Assembly: GCA_964396375.1 (NCBI GenBank)
Contig: CAYNEY010000009.1
Coordinates: forward strand, 52,311 to 116,310
DNA from: FEN-1139 sp964396375
Lineage (GTDB): Bacteria; Myxococcota_A; Polyangia; Polyangiales; Polyangiaceae
DNA: 64,000 nucleotides
Reading direction: 5' to 3'
A program made the translations under genes and the position numbers. Shown here in pieces: positions 41,574-50,038 of this stretch (position 1 is its first letter; the number at the start of each line of letters is the position of its first letter). The notes under the pieces were generated by a model that was not told the origin of the DNA, ran no database searches, and saw only the letters and a program-made list of their open reading frames with translations.

Positions 41574-43193
41574 TCAGCCGGCGGCTGTCTCGCTTCGGCG
41601 TGCTTCGGCCAATCGCCCACCAATCTGTTCATCGAGCTCCCGTGCGAACGGGCCAAAATGCAGGTAGAGCGCCGCCATCGAGACTGCGGTCTTGGCGCCC
41701 AGCGGGTTATGAAGGAGCGCGTCGAGCAGGCTCTCCCAGTACAGGCGTCGCGTGTGCTTGTCCTGCCAACCCGCCCGCGCCGAGATCCGGACGAAGCTGC
41801 GCAGATCACGCAGAATCTGCTGCGGGCGGGGTCGAAACCGGGCCTTGCTACGATCCATCATCCGCACTAGGCGCTTCACACGTCCAAAGTAGGCCTTGGG
41901 TTCATACACGCGCCGCATCACCTCGCGGTAGTCGGACAGAACCTCGCTCTTCGGGCGCAAGGTGCGGAAGTTGATCCCGGAGCTGCACTGGTCGACGTTG
42001 CTCGTAGCGGCGTTCTGCGAAAGATCGTCGAAGACCCCCTCGAGCCGTCCCTCCTCCGCCAATCGCCGGGCTAGCCGCGTCCCGGGCAGGGCGTAGAGCA
42101 GGCCCACCATGCACACGGGGATAGCCGCGCTGTCGATGCACTCCACCATCGGCTCGGTAACACTGTCGACTTCCGCATCAAAGCCAATGATGAAGCCTCC
42201 GTTGATGAAGATGCCGGCGCGCTGGATCTTGAGCAGGCTCTCGGTGATGTCTCTCCCCAGGTTCTGCTTTTTGTTCGACGCTTTGAGCGCCTCCTGATTG
42301 GGCGTCTCTATCCCCACGAACACCGCGAAGAAGCTGGCCTGCTGCATCAGCTCGAGGAGCCGGTCGTCGTCAGCCAGATCCAGGCTCACCTCGGAGCTAA
42401 ACTCGAACGGCTGTCCGTGTTCTTCCAACCACGGGATCAGGCGCTCCAAGAGGAGTTTTGCACGCTTCTTGTCTCCGACGAAGTTGTCGTCCACGAAATC
42501 AACATGGCCCCGATAACCGATCTGGTAGAGTGCCTCGAGTTCCGCGAGGACCTGCTCGGGAGTCTTCATCCGTGAGCGACCGCCGTTGATCTCGACCACG
42601 CTGCAGAACTCACAGCGGAAGGGGCACCCCCGCGTGACCTGAATCCCCACGTGAAGGTAGCGATCCAGCTTCAACAGATCGAAGCGAGGGATCGGTGAGG
42701 TGGTGATATCCGGGAAGTCCTGGGCGCGGATCACACACCCGGTGGCGCGCGTCTCGATGGCGGCCACGATCTGCTCTCTTACACCTTCTGCTTCCCCCGC
42801 CACGACCACGTCCGCTTCTCCGTATACTCCAGGCGACGTCGTCGGATCCGACCCTCCCACCAAGACCTGGCACCCCCGCTTCTTGGCGCGTCGAATCACC
42901 TCGAGCGCTCCCAGCTGCTGCGGGAGCATGCCACCGGTTCCAACCACATCCGCCCAAGCCAGATCGTCCTCCGTCAGCTCTTCGACGTTCAGGTCGACGA
43001 TCCGCACCTGATACTCGGTCGGCAGAAGCGCAGCGAAGGTCGCGAGCCCAAGCGGGGTGTTCGAGTACCGTCGACCGACCGCGCGCAGTGTCTCTTGATA
43101 GTTCCAGAACGACTGGTCCGAAAACTTCGGATGCACGAGTAGCACGTTACGACGTTCACACCGGCCGTTACCCGCCGCGCTGGCTTTGGACAT
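41574..43193 (-). CDS. B12-binding radical SAM protein with DUF4070-type C-terminus
   Basis: A 539-residue enzyme. Residues about 15-150 are a cobalamin-binding Rossmann domain (NVLLVHPKF, NTPLGLATFAALLPTEYQVRIVDLNV, VVGTGGMLPQQ). It is followed by a radical SAM domain with cluster cysteines C190, C194, C197 (TRGCPFRCEFC), and by an additional C-terminal region resembling DUF4070 found with this class. The class includes methyltransferases acting on unactivated carbon, such as hopanoid methylase, but members of unknown substrate are common. The ATG at 43193 was chosen. It is divergent from the homoserine dehydrogenase gene across 173 bases. Confidence 0.85.
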   Translation of the reverse strand: MSKASAAGNGRCERRNVLLVHPKFSDQSFWNYQETLRAVGRRYSNTPLGLATFAALLPTEYQVRIVDLNVEELTEDDLAWADVVGTGGMLPQQLGALEVIRRAKKRGCQVLVGGSDPTTSPGVYGEADVVVAGEAEGVREQIVAAIETRATGCVIRAQDFPDITTSPIPRFDLLKLDRYLHVGIQVTRGCPFRCEFCSVVEINGGRSRMKTPEQVLAELEALYQIGYRGHVDFVDDNFVGDKKRAKLLLERLIPWLEEHGQPFEFSSEVSLDLADDDRLLELMQQASFFAVFVGIETPNQEALKASNKKQNLGRDITESLLKIQRAGIFINGGFIIGFDAEVDSVTEPMVECIDSAAIPVCMVGLLYALPGTRLARRLAEEGRLEGVFDDLSQNAATSNVDQCSSGINFRTLRPKSEVLSDYREVMRRVYEPKAYFGRVKRLVRMMDRSKARFRPRPQQILRDLRSFVRISARAGWQDKHTRRLYWESLLDALLHNPLGAKTAVSMAALYLHFGPFARELDEQIGGRLAEARRSETAAG

Positions 43194-43275
43194 GGGCTCG
43201 GGTATGCCAGAGTCAGGCCATCGGCGCCACATATCAGGGGCGGCGCTCCGGCCGGGCAGAGGTGGATGGAGGGCT

Positions 43276-43304
43276 TTTCCAGGCCCGAGGAGCTGGGCTA
43301 TAGT
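43276..43304 (+). promoter_or_regulatory. Possible sigma-70 promoter for hom
   Basis: TATAGT at 43299-43304 is a good -10 box, with a poor -35 about 18 bases upstream (TTTTCC around 43275-43280). The predicted start would leave a leader of about 55 bases before the hom ATG. The weak -35 limits confidence. Confidence 0.35.
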
Positions 43305-43366
43305 GGCCCCCTCGGGGTGCTCGAACCACGCACCGTCACCATGCCCTATCGCGCGGACAAAACGTC

Positions 43367-44659
43367 ATGAAGGTTACCATTGGTCTCATCGGGTTCGGAG
43401 TGATTGGCTCCGGCGTCGTCTCACTGCTCGAGCAGCACAATCAGGTGTTCGCAAACCGCACCGGCGCCAGCATCGTCCTCGGGAGAGTGGTCGATCTCGA
43501 TCTGGCGCGGGTGCGTGCCGCCCGCCTCCCCGAGACGGTCCAAGTCTCGTCCGACTACCGAGACGTGCTCAACGACCCGACGATCGACATCGTGGTGGAG
43601 TTGGTCGGAGGGACCGGCGTCGCTTTTGACATCGTGAGCGGCGCGCTGGACGCGAAGAAGCACGTGGTCACCGCCAACAAGGCCTTGCTCTCCCAGCGCG
43701 GTGAGGAACTCTACACGCGCGTGACCCGAAATGAGCGAGAACTCCGGTTCGAGGCCAGCGTGGCTGGCGGGATCCCAATCATCAAGGTTATCACCGAGAG
43801 CCTAGCCAGCGATAGGATCGACAACATCTTCGGGATCGTGAACGGAACGACCAACTTCATCTTGACGCGCATGTTCGAAGAGCAGTGGACGTTCGACGCC
43901 GCGCTTCGGCGGGCACAGGAGCTTGGTTTCGCTGAGGCCGATCCCACCCTGGACATCAATGGCAAGGATGCCGAACACAAGCTCAGCATCTTGGCCAGCG
44001 TCGCCTACGACACGCTCCCTCCGAAGACCGGTATCCACCGCGAGGGGATCGAATCCATCGAGCTTACCGACGTGCTCTTTGCCAAGCAGCTTGGCTACGT
44101 CATCAAGCTTTTGGCGATCGCCAAACGTTCGGGCAAGCAGCTCAGCCTGCGAGTACACCCGACACTGATCCCTGAGAAATGCAGCCTCGCTAGCGTCAAG
44201 AACGAGTTCAACGCGGTCATGCTTGAATCAGAGTACCTCGGGCAGTCGCTGTTCGTTGGCCGCGGTGCAGGAGCACGGCCAACAGCGACCGCGGTGGTGG
44301 GGGATGTGATCGAGCTTTCTACCGGACTGCTCCGTCAACGCAACTTCTCGTCGACGCGCTATCGCGCCTTCGGAGACTTCGCCGTTCTTCCCCCGAGCGA
44401 GATCCGCTCGCGGTATTATCTGCGATTCGCCACCATTGAACGTGCGGGGATTTTGGCGCGAGTCACCCGAATCCTTGGAGACGAGGACATCAGCATCTCC
44501 GCCATCCACCAGAAGGAAGGGGACGAGCCGATCCCGATTGTGATCTTGACCCGCACCGCGCGTGAAGAGAACCTCCGTCGGGCGGTGGCCGCCATCGACC
44601 GCGAGGACTTCACCCGAGGAAAGACCGTCGTGCTCCACGTTGAGGACATCGGCCTTTAG
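43367..44659 (+). CDS. hom: Homoserine dehydrogenase with C-terminal ACT domain
   Basis: A 430-residue oxidoreductase that reduces aspartate semialdehyde to homoserine for Met, Thr and Ile. NAD(P)-binding GLIGFGVIGSGVV lies at 6-18. Then VTANKALL, the signature ASVAGGIPIIKVI and GIVNGTTNFILTRM, and GFAEADPTLDINGKDAEHKL with the catalytic Lys/Asp. The ACT domain from about residue 345 (RFATIERAGILARVTRIL) is the usual allosteric site for threonine. It stands alone on the plus strand. Confidence 0.97.
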   Translation: MKVTIGLIGFGVIGSGVVSLLEQHNQVFANRTGASIVLGRVVDLDLARVRAARLPETVQVSSDYRDVLNDPTIDIVVELVGGTGVAFDIVSGALDAKKHVVTANKALLSQRGEELYTRVTRNERELRFEASVAGGIPIIKVITESLASDRIDNIFGIVNGTTNFILTRMFEEQWTFDAALRRAQELGFAEADPTLDINGKDAEHKLSILASVAYDTLPPKTGIHREGIESIELTDVLFAKQLGYVIKLLAIAKRSGKQLSLRVHPTLIPEKCSLASVKNEFNAVMLESEYLGQSLFVGRGAGARPTATAVVGDVIELSTGLLRQRNFSSTRYRAFGDFAVLPPSEIRSRYYLRFATIERAGILARVTRILGDEDISISAIHQKEGDEPIPIVILTRTAREENLRRAVAAIDREDFTRGKTVVLHVEDIGL

Positions 44660-44665
44660 GCCGAT
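44648..44665 (+). terminator. Hairpin spanning the hom stop codon
   Basis: ATCGGCC (44648-44654) pairs with GGCCGAT (44659-44665) around a TTTA loop that contains part of the stop codon. A pyrimidine-rich stretch follows, but there is no clean T run. It probably ends hom transcription. Confidence 0.5.
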
Positions 44666-44865
44666 TCTCGGTTCCCACCCCTCCATTCGGGTGTTCTCTC
44701 CCTTTATCCCTCACCTCAAGACGGCAGATTTTCTGGCAAAACCCGGGTTTTGCGCAGCAGGGCTCGCTTTGCCGAACGCCCGTGTGTTAGAGTTTCCCCG
44801 CGCTTGTGCGATGCTTTCGGGATTCCCGGGACGGAGCCAAGGCCGCTGACTGGAGTAAGTGAAGC

Positions 44866-45231
44866 ATGGGTTCGAGACTTTATGTAGGCAATCTGTCGTA
44901 TTCCACCACCGAGGACAAGCTGCGCGAGGCCTTCCAGCCCCACGGCAACGTCGTGTCAGCGACCGTCCTCTTGGATCGCATGAGCGGGCGGTCCCGAGGC
45001 TTCGGCTTCGTCGAGATGTCCTCCGACGAAGAAGCCCAGAAGGCCATCGCGGCGATGAACGGGGCCGACGTGGACGGAAGGGCTTTGACCGTCAATGAGG
45101 CGCGCGCTCGCGAAGAGGGCGGCGGTTCCCGCGGCGGCGGCGGTGGTCGCTTCCAGGGACAGTCTGAAGGTGAGGGTGGCGGCGGACGACGCGGCGGACG
45201 ACGCGGTGGACGTGACAGCGGCGGCTGGTAG
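44866..45231 (+). CDS. Single-RRM glycine-rich RNA-binding protein
   Basis: A 121-residue protein with one RNA-recognition motif at residues 3-82: RNP2 LYVGNL and RNP1 RGFGFVEM, with typical spacing. The C-terminal 35 residues are Gly/Arg-rich (RGG-like), which adds RNA affinity. Homologues in cyanobacteria and myxobacteria are often cold-induced RNA chaperones. The 206-base leader region after hom holds the hom hairpin and presumably its own promoter; I could not fix a -10/-35 pair. ATG 44866 has GGAG about 10 bases upstream. A strong terminator follows. Confidence 0.93.
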   Translation: MGSRLYVGNLSYSTTEDKLREAFQPHGNVVSATVLLDRMSGRSRGFGFVEMSSDEEAQKAIAAMNGADVDGRALTVNEARAREEGGGSRGGGGGRFQGQSEGEGGGGRRGGRRGGRDSGGW

Positions 45232-45239
45232 AACCGCTC

Positions 45240-45273
45240 GGTGCCAGTCAGTGTCTCTGACCTGACTGGCACC
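45240..45273. terminator. Perfect 12-bp terminator hairpin between the RRM gene and the surface operon
   Basis: GGTGCCAGTCAG (45240-45251) pairs base for base with CTGACTGGCACC (45262-45273) across a 10-base loop. A pyrimidine-rich CTCCTTCCTTCTCT follows on the plus strand. It lies between two convergent genes and probably works both ways. Confidence 0.75.
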
Positions 45274-45294
45274 CTCCTTCCTTCTCTGATGGTC

Positions 45295-46377
45295 TCAGAA
45301 GCGTAGGAAGGCAGCCAGCCTCAGGTACGGGCCACTGCGACCAAGCTCGCCCAACGATGCTCCCTCTACCGGGATGGCGTCGTCGTTGGTTTCATTCTCG
45401 AGTCTCAGCTCTTGAGTGGTCGCGAGACAGTAGCCACCTTCGACGAGCAAGCCCGGGGCCACGGCTCCTCTCGGTGGGAGTTGCAGCGTTGCGCCGGCAC
45501 CCAGGGAGGCCGTCATACCCCAGCGCTTCTGCTCGACGTCCTCGGGATCGTCGTAGTTAGCGATTAGGTTCAGTGTTCGGCGCTCAGCCCCCAGCACCAT
45601 GCGACTGTGTAGGGTTGCGAAGCTCGCCAACTCATACCGAAGACTCGCCCCCGCAAGGTAGGTTGTCACAGCAACCTCGCTGTCGAGTGCACCACCCAGC
45701 ACTGTTGATTGCGCACGTTCGATCAACAGCCCTAGCTCGGGGGCAAGGACGAGTGCTGGCCCCAGGCGCAACAAATCTCCGGCGACAGAAAAGCCAATTC
45801 CGTTCGAGACGTCGTCATCGGAGAACAGATCATATCCCGGATTTTTGAGCCAAAGCACCCGATCTTCGAGACTGACGCTGAACCGATGCTGCCGCGGCGA
45901 CTCAGGTGGCGGAGCATCGTCGTTCGTCAGGACGGCTGACGCTCCGGTGGTCCCACCCGGTTGGGGCGCAGGCTGAGCGTCGGTCCTCTCTGCTCCCTCG
46001 CCGGTCTCGCCTGATGCTTCCGCGCCCAAGTCGACCGCACCATGTTCGGGTGTAGCCGCCCCTACCTCTGCCTCCACTGCCGGAGCAGTTGCCGTGGCTG
46101 CCGGAGCAGTCGCCGTGGCTGCCGGAGCAGTNNNNNNNNNNNNNNNNNNNNNNNNNNNNNNNNNNNNNNNNNNNNNNNNNNNNNNNNNNNNNNNNNNNNN
46201 NNNNNNNNNNNNNNNNNNNNNNNNNNNNNNNGTGGCTGCCGGAGCAGTCGCCGTGGCTGCCGGAGCAGTTGCCGTGGCTGCCGGAGAGGTCTGAGCAAAA
46301 AGTGGAGCTGGGAGCATGCTGCATCCCAACGTGAGGAGGAGCCCGTGAATCATGCTGCTTCTTGTTCGGTTCGTCAT
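45295..46377 (-). CDS. Exported probable outer-membrane beta-barrel protein with 7-residue tandem spacer; contains assembly gap
   Basis: An approximately 360-residue protein (100 N inside). N-terminal signal peptide (TNRTRSSMIHGLLLTLGCS ... LFA). It is followed by a spacer of repeated ATAPAAT heptads (21 bp each) interrupted by the gap, an acidic linker, and from about residue 180 a C-terminal domain of alternating amphipathic strands ending in AAFLRF, an aromatic C-terminus typical of outer-membrane barrels. The frame stays open across the N run. The ATG at 46377 has a GAGGG upstream. It is the last gene of a three-gene operon, seven bases after the lipoprotein gene. Function unknown. Confidence 0.6.
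   Translation of the reverse strand: MTNRTRSSMIHGLLLTLGCSMLPAPLFAQTSPAATATAPAATATAPAAXXXXXXXXXXXXXXXXXXXXXXXXXXXXXXXXXXTAPAATATAPAATATAPAVEAEVGAATPEHGAVDLGAEASGETGEGAERTDAQPAPQPGGTTGASAVLTNDDAPPPESPRQHRFSVSLEDRVLWLKNPGYDLFSDDDVSNGIGFSVAGDLLRLGPALVLAPELGLLIERAQSTVLGGALDSEVAVTTYLAGASLRYELASFATLHSRMVLGAERRTLNLIANYDDPEDVEQKRWGMTASLGAGATLQLPPRGAVAPGLLVEGGYCLATTQELRLENETNDDAIPVEGASLGELGRSGPYLRLAAFLRF
46078..46286 (-). repeat. 21-bp tandem repeats coding for ATAPAAT heptads, array interrupted by gap
   Basis: Copies of a 21-bp unit (containing GGCTGCCGGAGCAGT on the plus strand) flank the N run on both sides, with variation only at one C/T site in the unit. The array lies inside the probable outer-membrane protein gene and is certainly longer than shown. 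Confidence 0.9.
46132..46231. other. Assembly gap of exactly 100 N inside a repeat array
   Basis: The 100 N look like a fixed placeholder. The repeat phase on the two sides requires a true gap of 4 plus a multiple of 21 bases, which 100 is not. The frame nevertheless fits because both values leave the same remainder after division by three. Confidence 0.95.
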
Positions 46378-46384
46378 CGTACCC

Positions 46385-47932
46385 TCACTCACTCACAAGC
46401 TCACTTGCCAAAAAGCCGCGAATGGTTCGCGCTCGCGAACGGGACGGCTGTTTCGCGTCAACCACCGTCAGGGCCCCAAGCTGCTCATCATGAGTGATGA
46501 CCAGGCGCCGCTGGTCGCTCGCTCCAACCAGATGAAACTGCTCGATGAACGAATCCAGCCGAAGCGAGTCGAACGCCATCGTCGTGTAATCGAAATAGCC
46601 AACCTCCGACAGCCCGGACTCTCCTACCCAGACGCGGCCCAGCTCCGTGTCCACGAACGGGTTTTCGAGGGCTTCGTTGGAAGTCAGCGGCACGAAACGC
46701 CGACTCTCTAGGTCGATGATCCCGATCATCAGATCATCGAAGGTGGCAAGCACGCGGTTCTCGGGGAGCGCGATCACCCGCGCCAGGCGGTGGCCAAGCG
46801 GCAGGAGTTCGACATTGCGCGACCCGAGCTGCTCCAGCTCATACAGGTCCACGAAGGCTACCACGGTGCTCTGACTCGAGTAAGCCAACACCCGCCGACG
46901 CACTTGGTCCTCACTCGGGGATGTTGCCTCGAATGCGAGCAGCTCTGCGATCTGCGTTCCAACCGGGATTTGGGTGACTACGTTCTCCTTGGCCCGAACC
47001 ACCGAGAGCTGGTTTCCAAGTGCCGAAAGCACTTTCCTCTCTCCCTCCTCATCCATCAGCAAAAGATCACTCGCGCTGGCGCTCCCCAGCTCCAGCTGGT
47101 TCAGAGATGGCCAGAAGTCGTTGTCACGGCTCGTGCTCGCGGGCAAGAAGCTGACCACGAAGACATCTGCCGACCCCTCGAGGAGCAGGTAAAGTTGCCC
47201 GTTGTCCGCGTCATTGACCATCTTCTTGATCTGCACCGCGCCAAAGCTGGTCACAAGCTCCATGGTGATTGGGGCACGCTCAGGATGCGACAGATCCCAG
47301 AACGTGAGCCCAGAGGAGGAACTAAAGACCGCCAGGCGACGACGCTCGCCGGCGATCGACAGCGGCTCCGTGAGCCGCACCCCGGTGATCTGTCCACCGG
47401 GCGCCGGAATGGTCTTGCCGAAGGGGTTGTTCTCCGACGGTGCCTCGTCGAGGTAAACGAGATGCACCCGGTTCGGATCAGAGAGCATTTCGCGCTCCTC
47501 GTTGGTGGGCACCCCGAAGAGCAGCGCCACATCACCATCTTCGGACTGCACCAGACCAGACTGAGCGGTGGCAAGCTCGTAGACAACCCGCTGGTGGTCG
47601 GCATCCAACCGAGAGAGCGTGGGCGGAGCTTCTAGGTCTCCAACCTGATTGTGCCGACCTTCGCCGAGGATCAAGAGCTCCTCACTACCGGTTCGTCTCA
47701 CCACGGCGCGCGGCTGCGCTGGCAGCCCCAGACGGGTGGTGCGTGGTTCCAGCGATTCACCTTCCACGCTGACGAAGAAAGCCAGATCGCGGGAGCTGTC
47801 CACGTACACCATTTCTCCCGACAGCGGCTGCTTGGCGACGATCGCGAAGGGCTCGTTCAACTCATCACTGCGCTCACCACACGCAACCAATGCGCACACC
47901 ATGCCCAAAGCACCCAAGTCCCTCTTATGCAT
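46385..47932 (-). CDS. Lipoprotein with propeller-like repeats (operon gene 2)
   Basis: A 515-residue protein I cannot name. It has a lipobox at MHKRDLGALGMVCALVAC, so it is probably lipid-anchored to the outer membrane. The body is all-beta with repeated short modules of the type xxGxVYVDSSRDLAFFVS, RLDADHQRVVYEL, RRLAVFSSSSGLTFWDLSHPERAP and QSTVVAFVDLYEL, suggesting a beta-propeller that covers about residues 30-490. No catalytic motif is visible. It is six bases after the larger lipoprotein gene and seven before the probable outer-membrane protein gene, all on one strand. Confidence 0.6.
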   Translation of the reverse strand: MHKRDLGALGMVCALVACGERSDELNEPFAIVAKQPLSGEMVYVDSSRDLAFFVSVEGESLEPRTTRLGLPAQPRAVVRRTGSEELLILGEGRHNQVGDLEAPPTLSRLDADHQRVVYELATAQSGLVQSEDGDVALLFGVPTNEEREMLSDPNRVHLVYLDEAPSENNPFGKTIPAPGGQITGVRLTEPLSIAGERRRLAVFSSSSGLTFWDLSHPERAPITMELVTSFGAVQIKKMVNDADNGQLYLLLEGSADVFVVSFLPASTSRDNDFWPSLNQLELGSASASDLLLMDEEGERKVLSALGNQLSVVRAKENVVTQIPVGTQIAELLAFEATSPSEDQVRRRVLAYSSQSTVVAFVDLYELEQLGSRNVELLPLGHRLARVIALPENRVLATFDDLMIGIIDLESRRFVPLTSNEALENPFVDTELGRVWVGESGLSEVGYFDYTTMAFDSLRLDSFIEQFHLVGASDQRRLVITHDEQLGALTVVDAKQPSRSRARTIRGFLASELVSE

Positions 47933-47938
47933 CTTGCT

Positions 47939-49852
47939 CTACTCCCGGATCTTGCTGTTGAGTTCGAACCCGGTCACCGAGCTGGTGTCCAAGCTATTCC
48001 AATCAATGAAAGTGATGCGACCGTCAGCGTGCTCTTGACTCACGAACACGCGCTCGGCCGCGGGCACGACACCGAGCGCGATCGGTAACGATCCGAGCTC
48101 GAGGGAGTCCACCAGCAAGGACTCCATGTTGACCCGATGAATGACGCGACTCCCACCGGTGAAACTCAGGAACAGGTACGGACTCTCCGGAACCAGAACC
48201 GAGGTCGCGATATCAGATTCCGCGAACTGGAGTTTCCCAAAGCCAGTCTCCAGGTCCAAGACGCTGTAACCGTACGAGCGACGGATGAACTCATCGTCAC
48301 TGATCCCCACCTGTGCCGGATCTCCTGCGGACTTCTCATGAACGATGAAGGCGCGCTCACCATCGGAAGAGAAAGCCAACTTGGTGACCGACTTTTTCAC
48401 GTCCACAATGCGTGGCTCACGCTCGCTACGCAGATCGATGACAGCGATCTGCGTCTGGGTGGGCACGGCGGTGGTGTAGAGGACCGCCCAGTGTCCGTTG
48501 GGGCTGAGCGCGGATTGGCCGATCACGATCCCCGAGATTTCGGTAAACTCGAGGTTGGCGCCGTCGGAGAAACCCGCGGGGATGGGGATCTTCGCGAACA
48601 GGCCCCGATCTCGCAGCACCGCGAAGGCGGCTGTGCCGTCCGAGGAGAGATCGACGTCAGTGATGCTGGAAGCCAGAGTGGTCGTGTTTCCTCCCGCGCC
48701 CAAGGCTCCACCGGAACCGAGGGCTCCCCCGACATCGTTGGTAGCCCCACCTGCGTCACTGGTGGCCCCACCTGCATCACTGGTGGCCCCACCTGCATCA
48801 CTGGTGGCCCCACCTGCGTCACTGGTGGCCCCACCTGCGTCACTGGTGGCCCCACCTGCGTCACTGGTAGCCCCACCCTGCCCGCTTGCACCACCCTCTC
48901 CCACCACTTCGTCATGGGGGAGCCACTCGTTCACGTCGAGCGTGGTGCTCTCCTGGCTTCCCAGTGCCACCAAGCGCAAGCTCGATGACTCGCCGACCCG
49001 ACCCACCGCGTATCGACCATCAGCGGTAACCGCGACGTCCGCCGATTTCTGCTCCACGCCCTCGAATACCGCGATCGTCGGCGCAAAAACCGTATTGTCC
49101 TCCAGTTCCGTGAAGCGCACGACAGAGACGCCATCATCTGTTACCAGATACGCGGCGGGCTCTCCCTCCGGCGTCTTTCCAAAGGAGATAGCGCGGGGAC
49201 GGAACCCTACCGTGAGGCGCGCCGCCACTGGCTCAGCCCCCGTGAAATCGAGGACCGTGATGTCCTGGTAGTTCTCCGGAGGTTCATCGAAGACCTGTGC
49301 CGCATCGAAGGTGACGATCGCGTACTTCCCGTCAGGGGACACATGGATCGCATTCAGACCTGCCACGATGTCCAGGCTCTGGAAGGTCGAGCTGCCGTCG
49401 GCCGTGCGCACGTAAGCCACATCATTCGAGCCGAGATCGACCGCCAACGCCGCATCTCGACCCGCAAGCGTCCGAAGGCTCCGTGGCTCGTCGCCTGTCT
49501 CCACGGTGTGGATCCCGAGGGTGGTAGCGTCGATCACGGCGATGGTATCTCGCTCGGCATTGGCGGCATACACGTAGTTCACGCCAGCTTGAGGCAGGTC
49601 GAAAACCACCTCGTCTTCTACTTCCGGAGTGTCAACGGTGGCTCCGTCGCCCTCAGCCGCCGAGGAGTATCCCCCGACGCCCGTCACCACCCCGGGGTAG
49701 CCGGCACCTTCGTCGTAGTTATCAGTCCTGACGCTGCCGCTCTCGGAGGAGTCGCCGCTCCCGCACCCACAGACCAAACCGAGCATCGCCCCTGCGCCAA
49801 ACCGGCTCCACGCCCTTCTTGGCCCACTCCCACGACACCATTCCAATTTCAT
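47939..49852 (-). CDS. Lipoprotein with propeller-like repeats and GGATSDA tandem insert (operon gene 1)
   Basis: A 637-residue protein with signal peptide and lipobox (MLGLVCGC). After a low-complexity linker (about 30-75), YVYAANAERDTIAVIDATTLGIHTVETGDEPRSL begins a series of YVTN/SMP-30-like propeller blades (HVSPDGKYAIVTFD, AVTADGRYAVGR, DLSSDGTAAFAVLRD, AFSSDGERAFIVHE). At the middle a loop carries six perfect GGATSDA heptads followed by a degenerate one. The ATG at 49852 has GAGG eight or nine bases upstream. It is the first gene of the operon. It likely sits at the cell surface as a binding or adhesion protein; this is inference. Confidence 0.65.
   Translation of the reverse strand: MKLEWCRGSGPRRAWSRFGAGAMLGLVCGCGSGDSSESGSVRTDNYDEGAGYPGVVTGVGGYSSAAEGDGATVDTPEVEDEVVFDLPQAGVNYVYAANAERDTIAVIDATTLGIHTVETGDEPRSLRTLAGRDAALAVDLGSNDVAYVRTADGSSTFQSLDIVAGLNAIHVSPDGKYAIVTFDAAQVFDEPPENYQDITVLDFTGAEPVAARLTVGFRPRAISFGKTPEGEPAAYLVTDDGVSVVRFTELEDNTVFAPTIAVFEGVEQKSADVAVTADGRYAVGRVGESSSLRLVALGSQESTTLDVNEWLPHDEVVGEGGASGQGGATSDAGGATSDAGGATSDAGGATSDAGGATSDAGGATSDAGGATNDVGGALGSGGALGAGGNTTTLASSITDVDLSSDGTAAFAVLRDRGLFAKIPIPAGFSDGANLEFTEISGIVIGQSALSPNGHWAVLYTTAVPTQTQIAVIDLRSEREPRIVDVKKSVTKLAFSSDGERAFIVHEKSAGDPAQVGISDDEFIRRSYGYSVLDLETGFGKLQFAESDIATSVLVPESPYLFLSFTGGSRVIHRVNMESLLVDSLELGSLPIALGVVPAAERVFVSQEHADGRITFIDWNSLDTSSVTGFELNSKIRE
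48752..48877 (-). repeat. Six 21-bp tandem repeats (GGATSDA heptads) in a lipoprotein gene
   Basis: Six consecutive 21-bp units differ at only a few silent positions (GCG/GCA, GTGG/GTAG). A seventh, degenerate unit codes GGATNDV. The near identity at DNA level points to recent slippage-type expansion. Confidence 0.95.
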
Positions 49853-49978
49853 GTTCACCGCCTCGAGCACGAACCATACCAGAACCGTGTGCAGAAGGAT
49901 TCACCCTTTTTGTGAGCAGCAAGAAGCAAAGGGCCTGACAATCGTGTCGCCCTTCAGCTGGCACACTGTCGGAGGCTC

Positions 49979-50010
49979 TTGACCACCCGAGGGCTCTCGT
50001 GAACTAATCT
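49979..50010 (+). promoter_or_regulatory. Possible promoter of the divergent lipoprotein gene
   Basis: TTGACC at 49979-49984 is a good -35 and TAATCT at 50005-50010 an acceptable -10, but the 20-base spacer is long. The predicted leader to the ATG at 50039 is about 22 bases. The 186-base divergent gap must also hold the promoter of the surface operon, which I could not pin down. Confidence 0.3.
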
Positions 50011-50038
50011 GGCGTTCTTCCTACTCGGATGCTCCCTC

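Noticed and set aside
46132..46231. Frameshift or pseudogene in the probable outer-membrane protein
   Set aside because: The interruption is only N bases. Frame and repeat phase on both sides are consistent with an intact gene of unknown repeat length.
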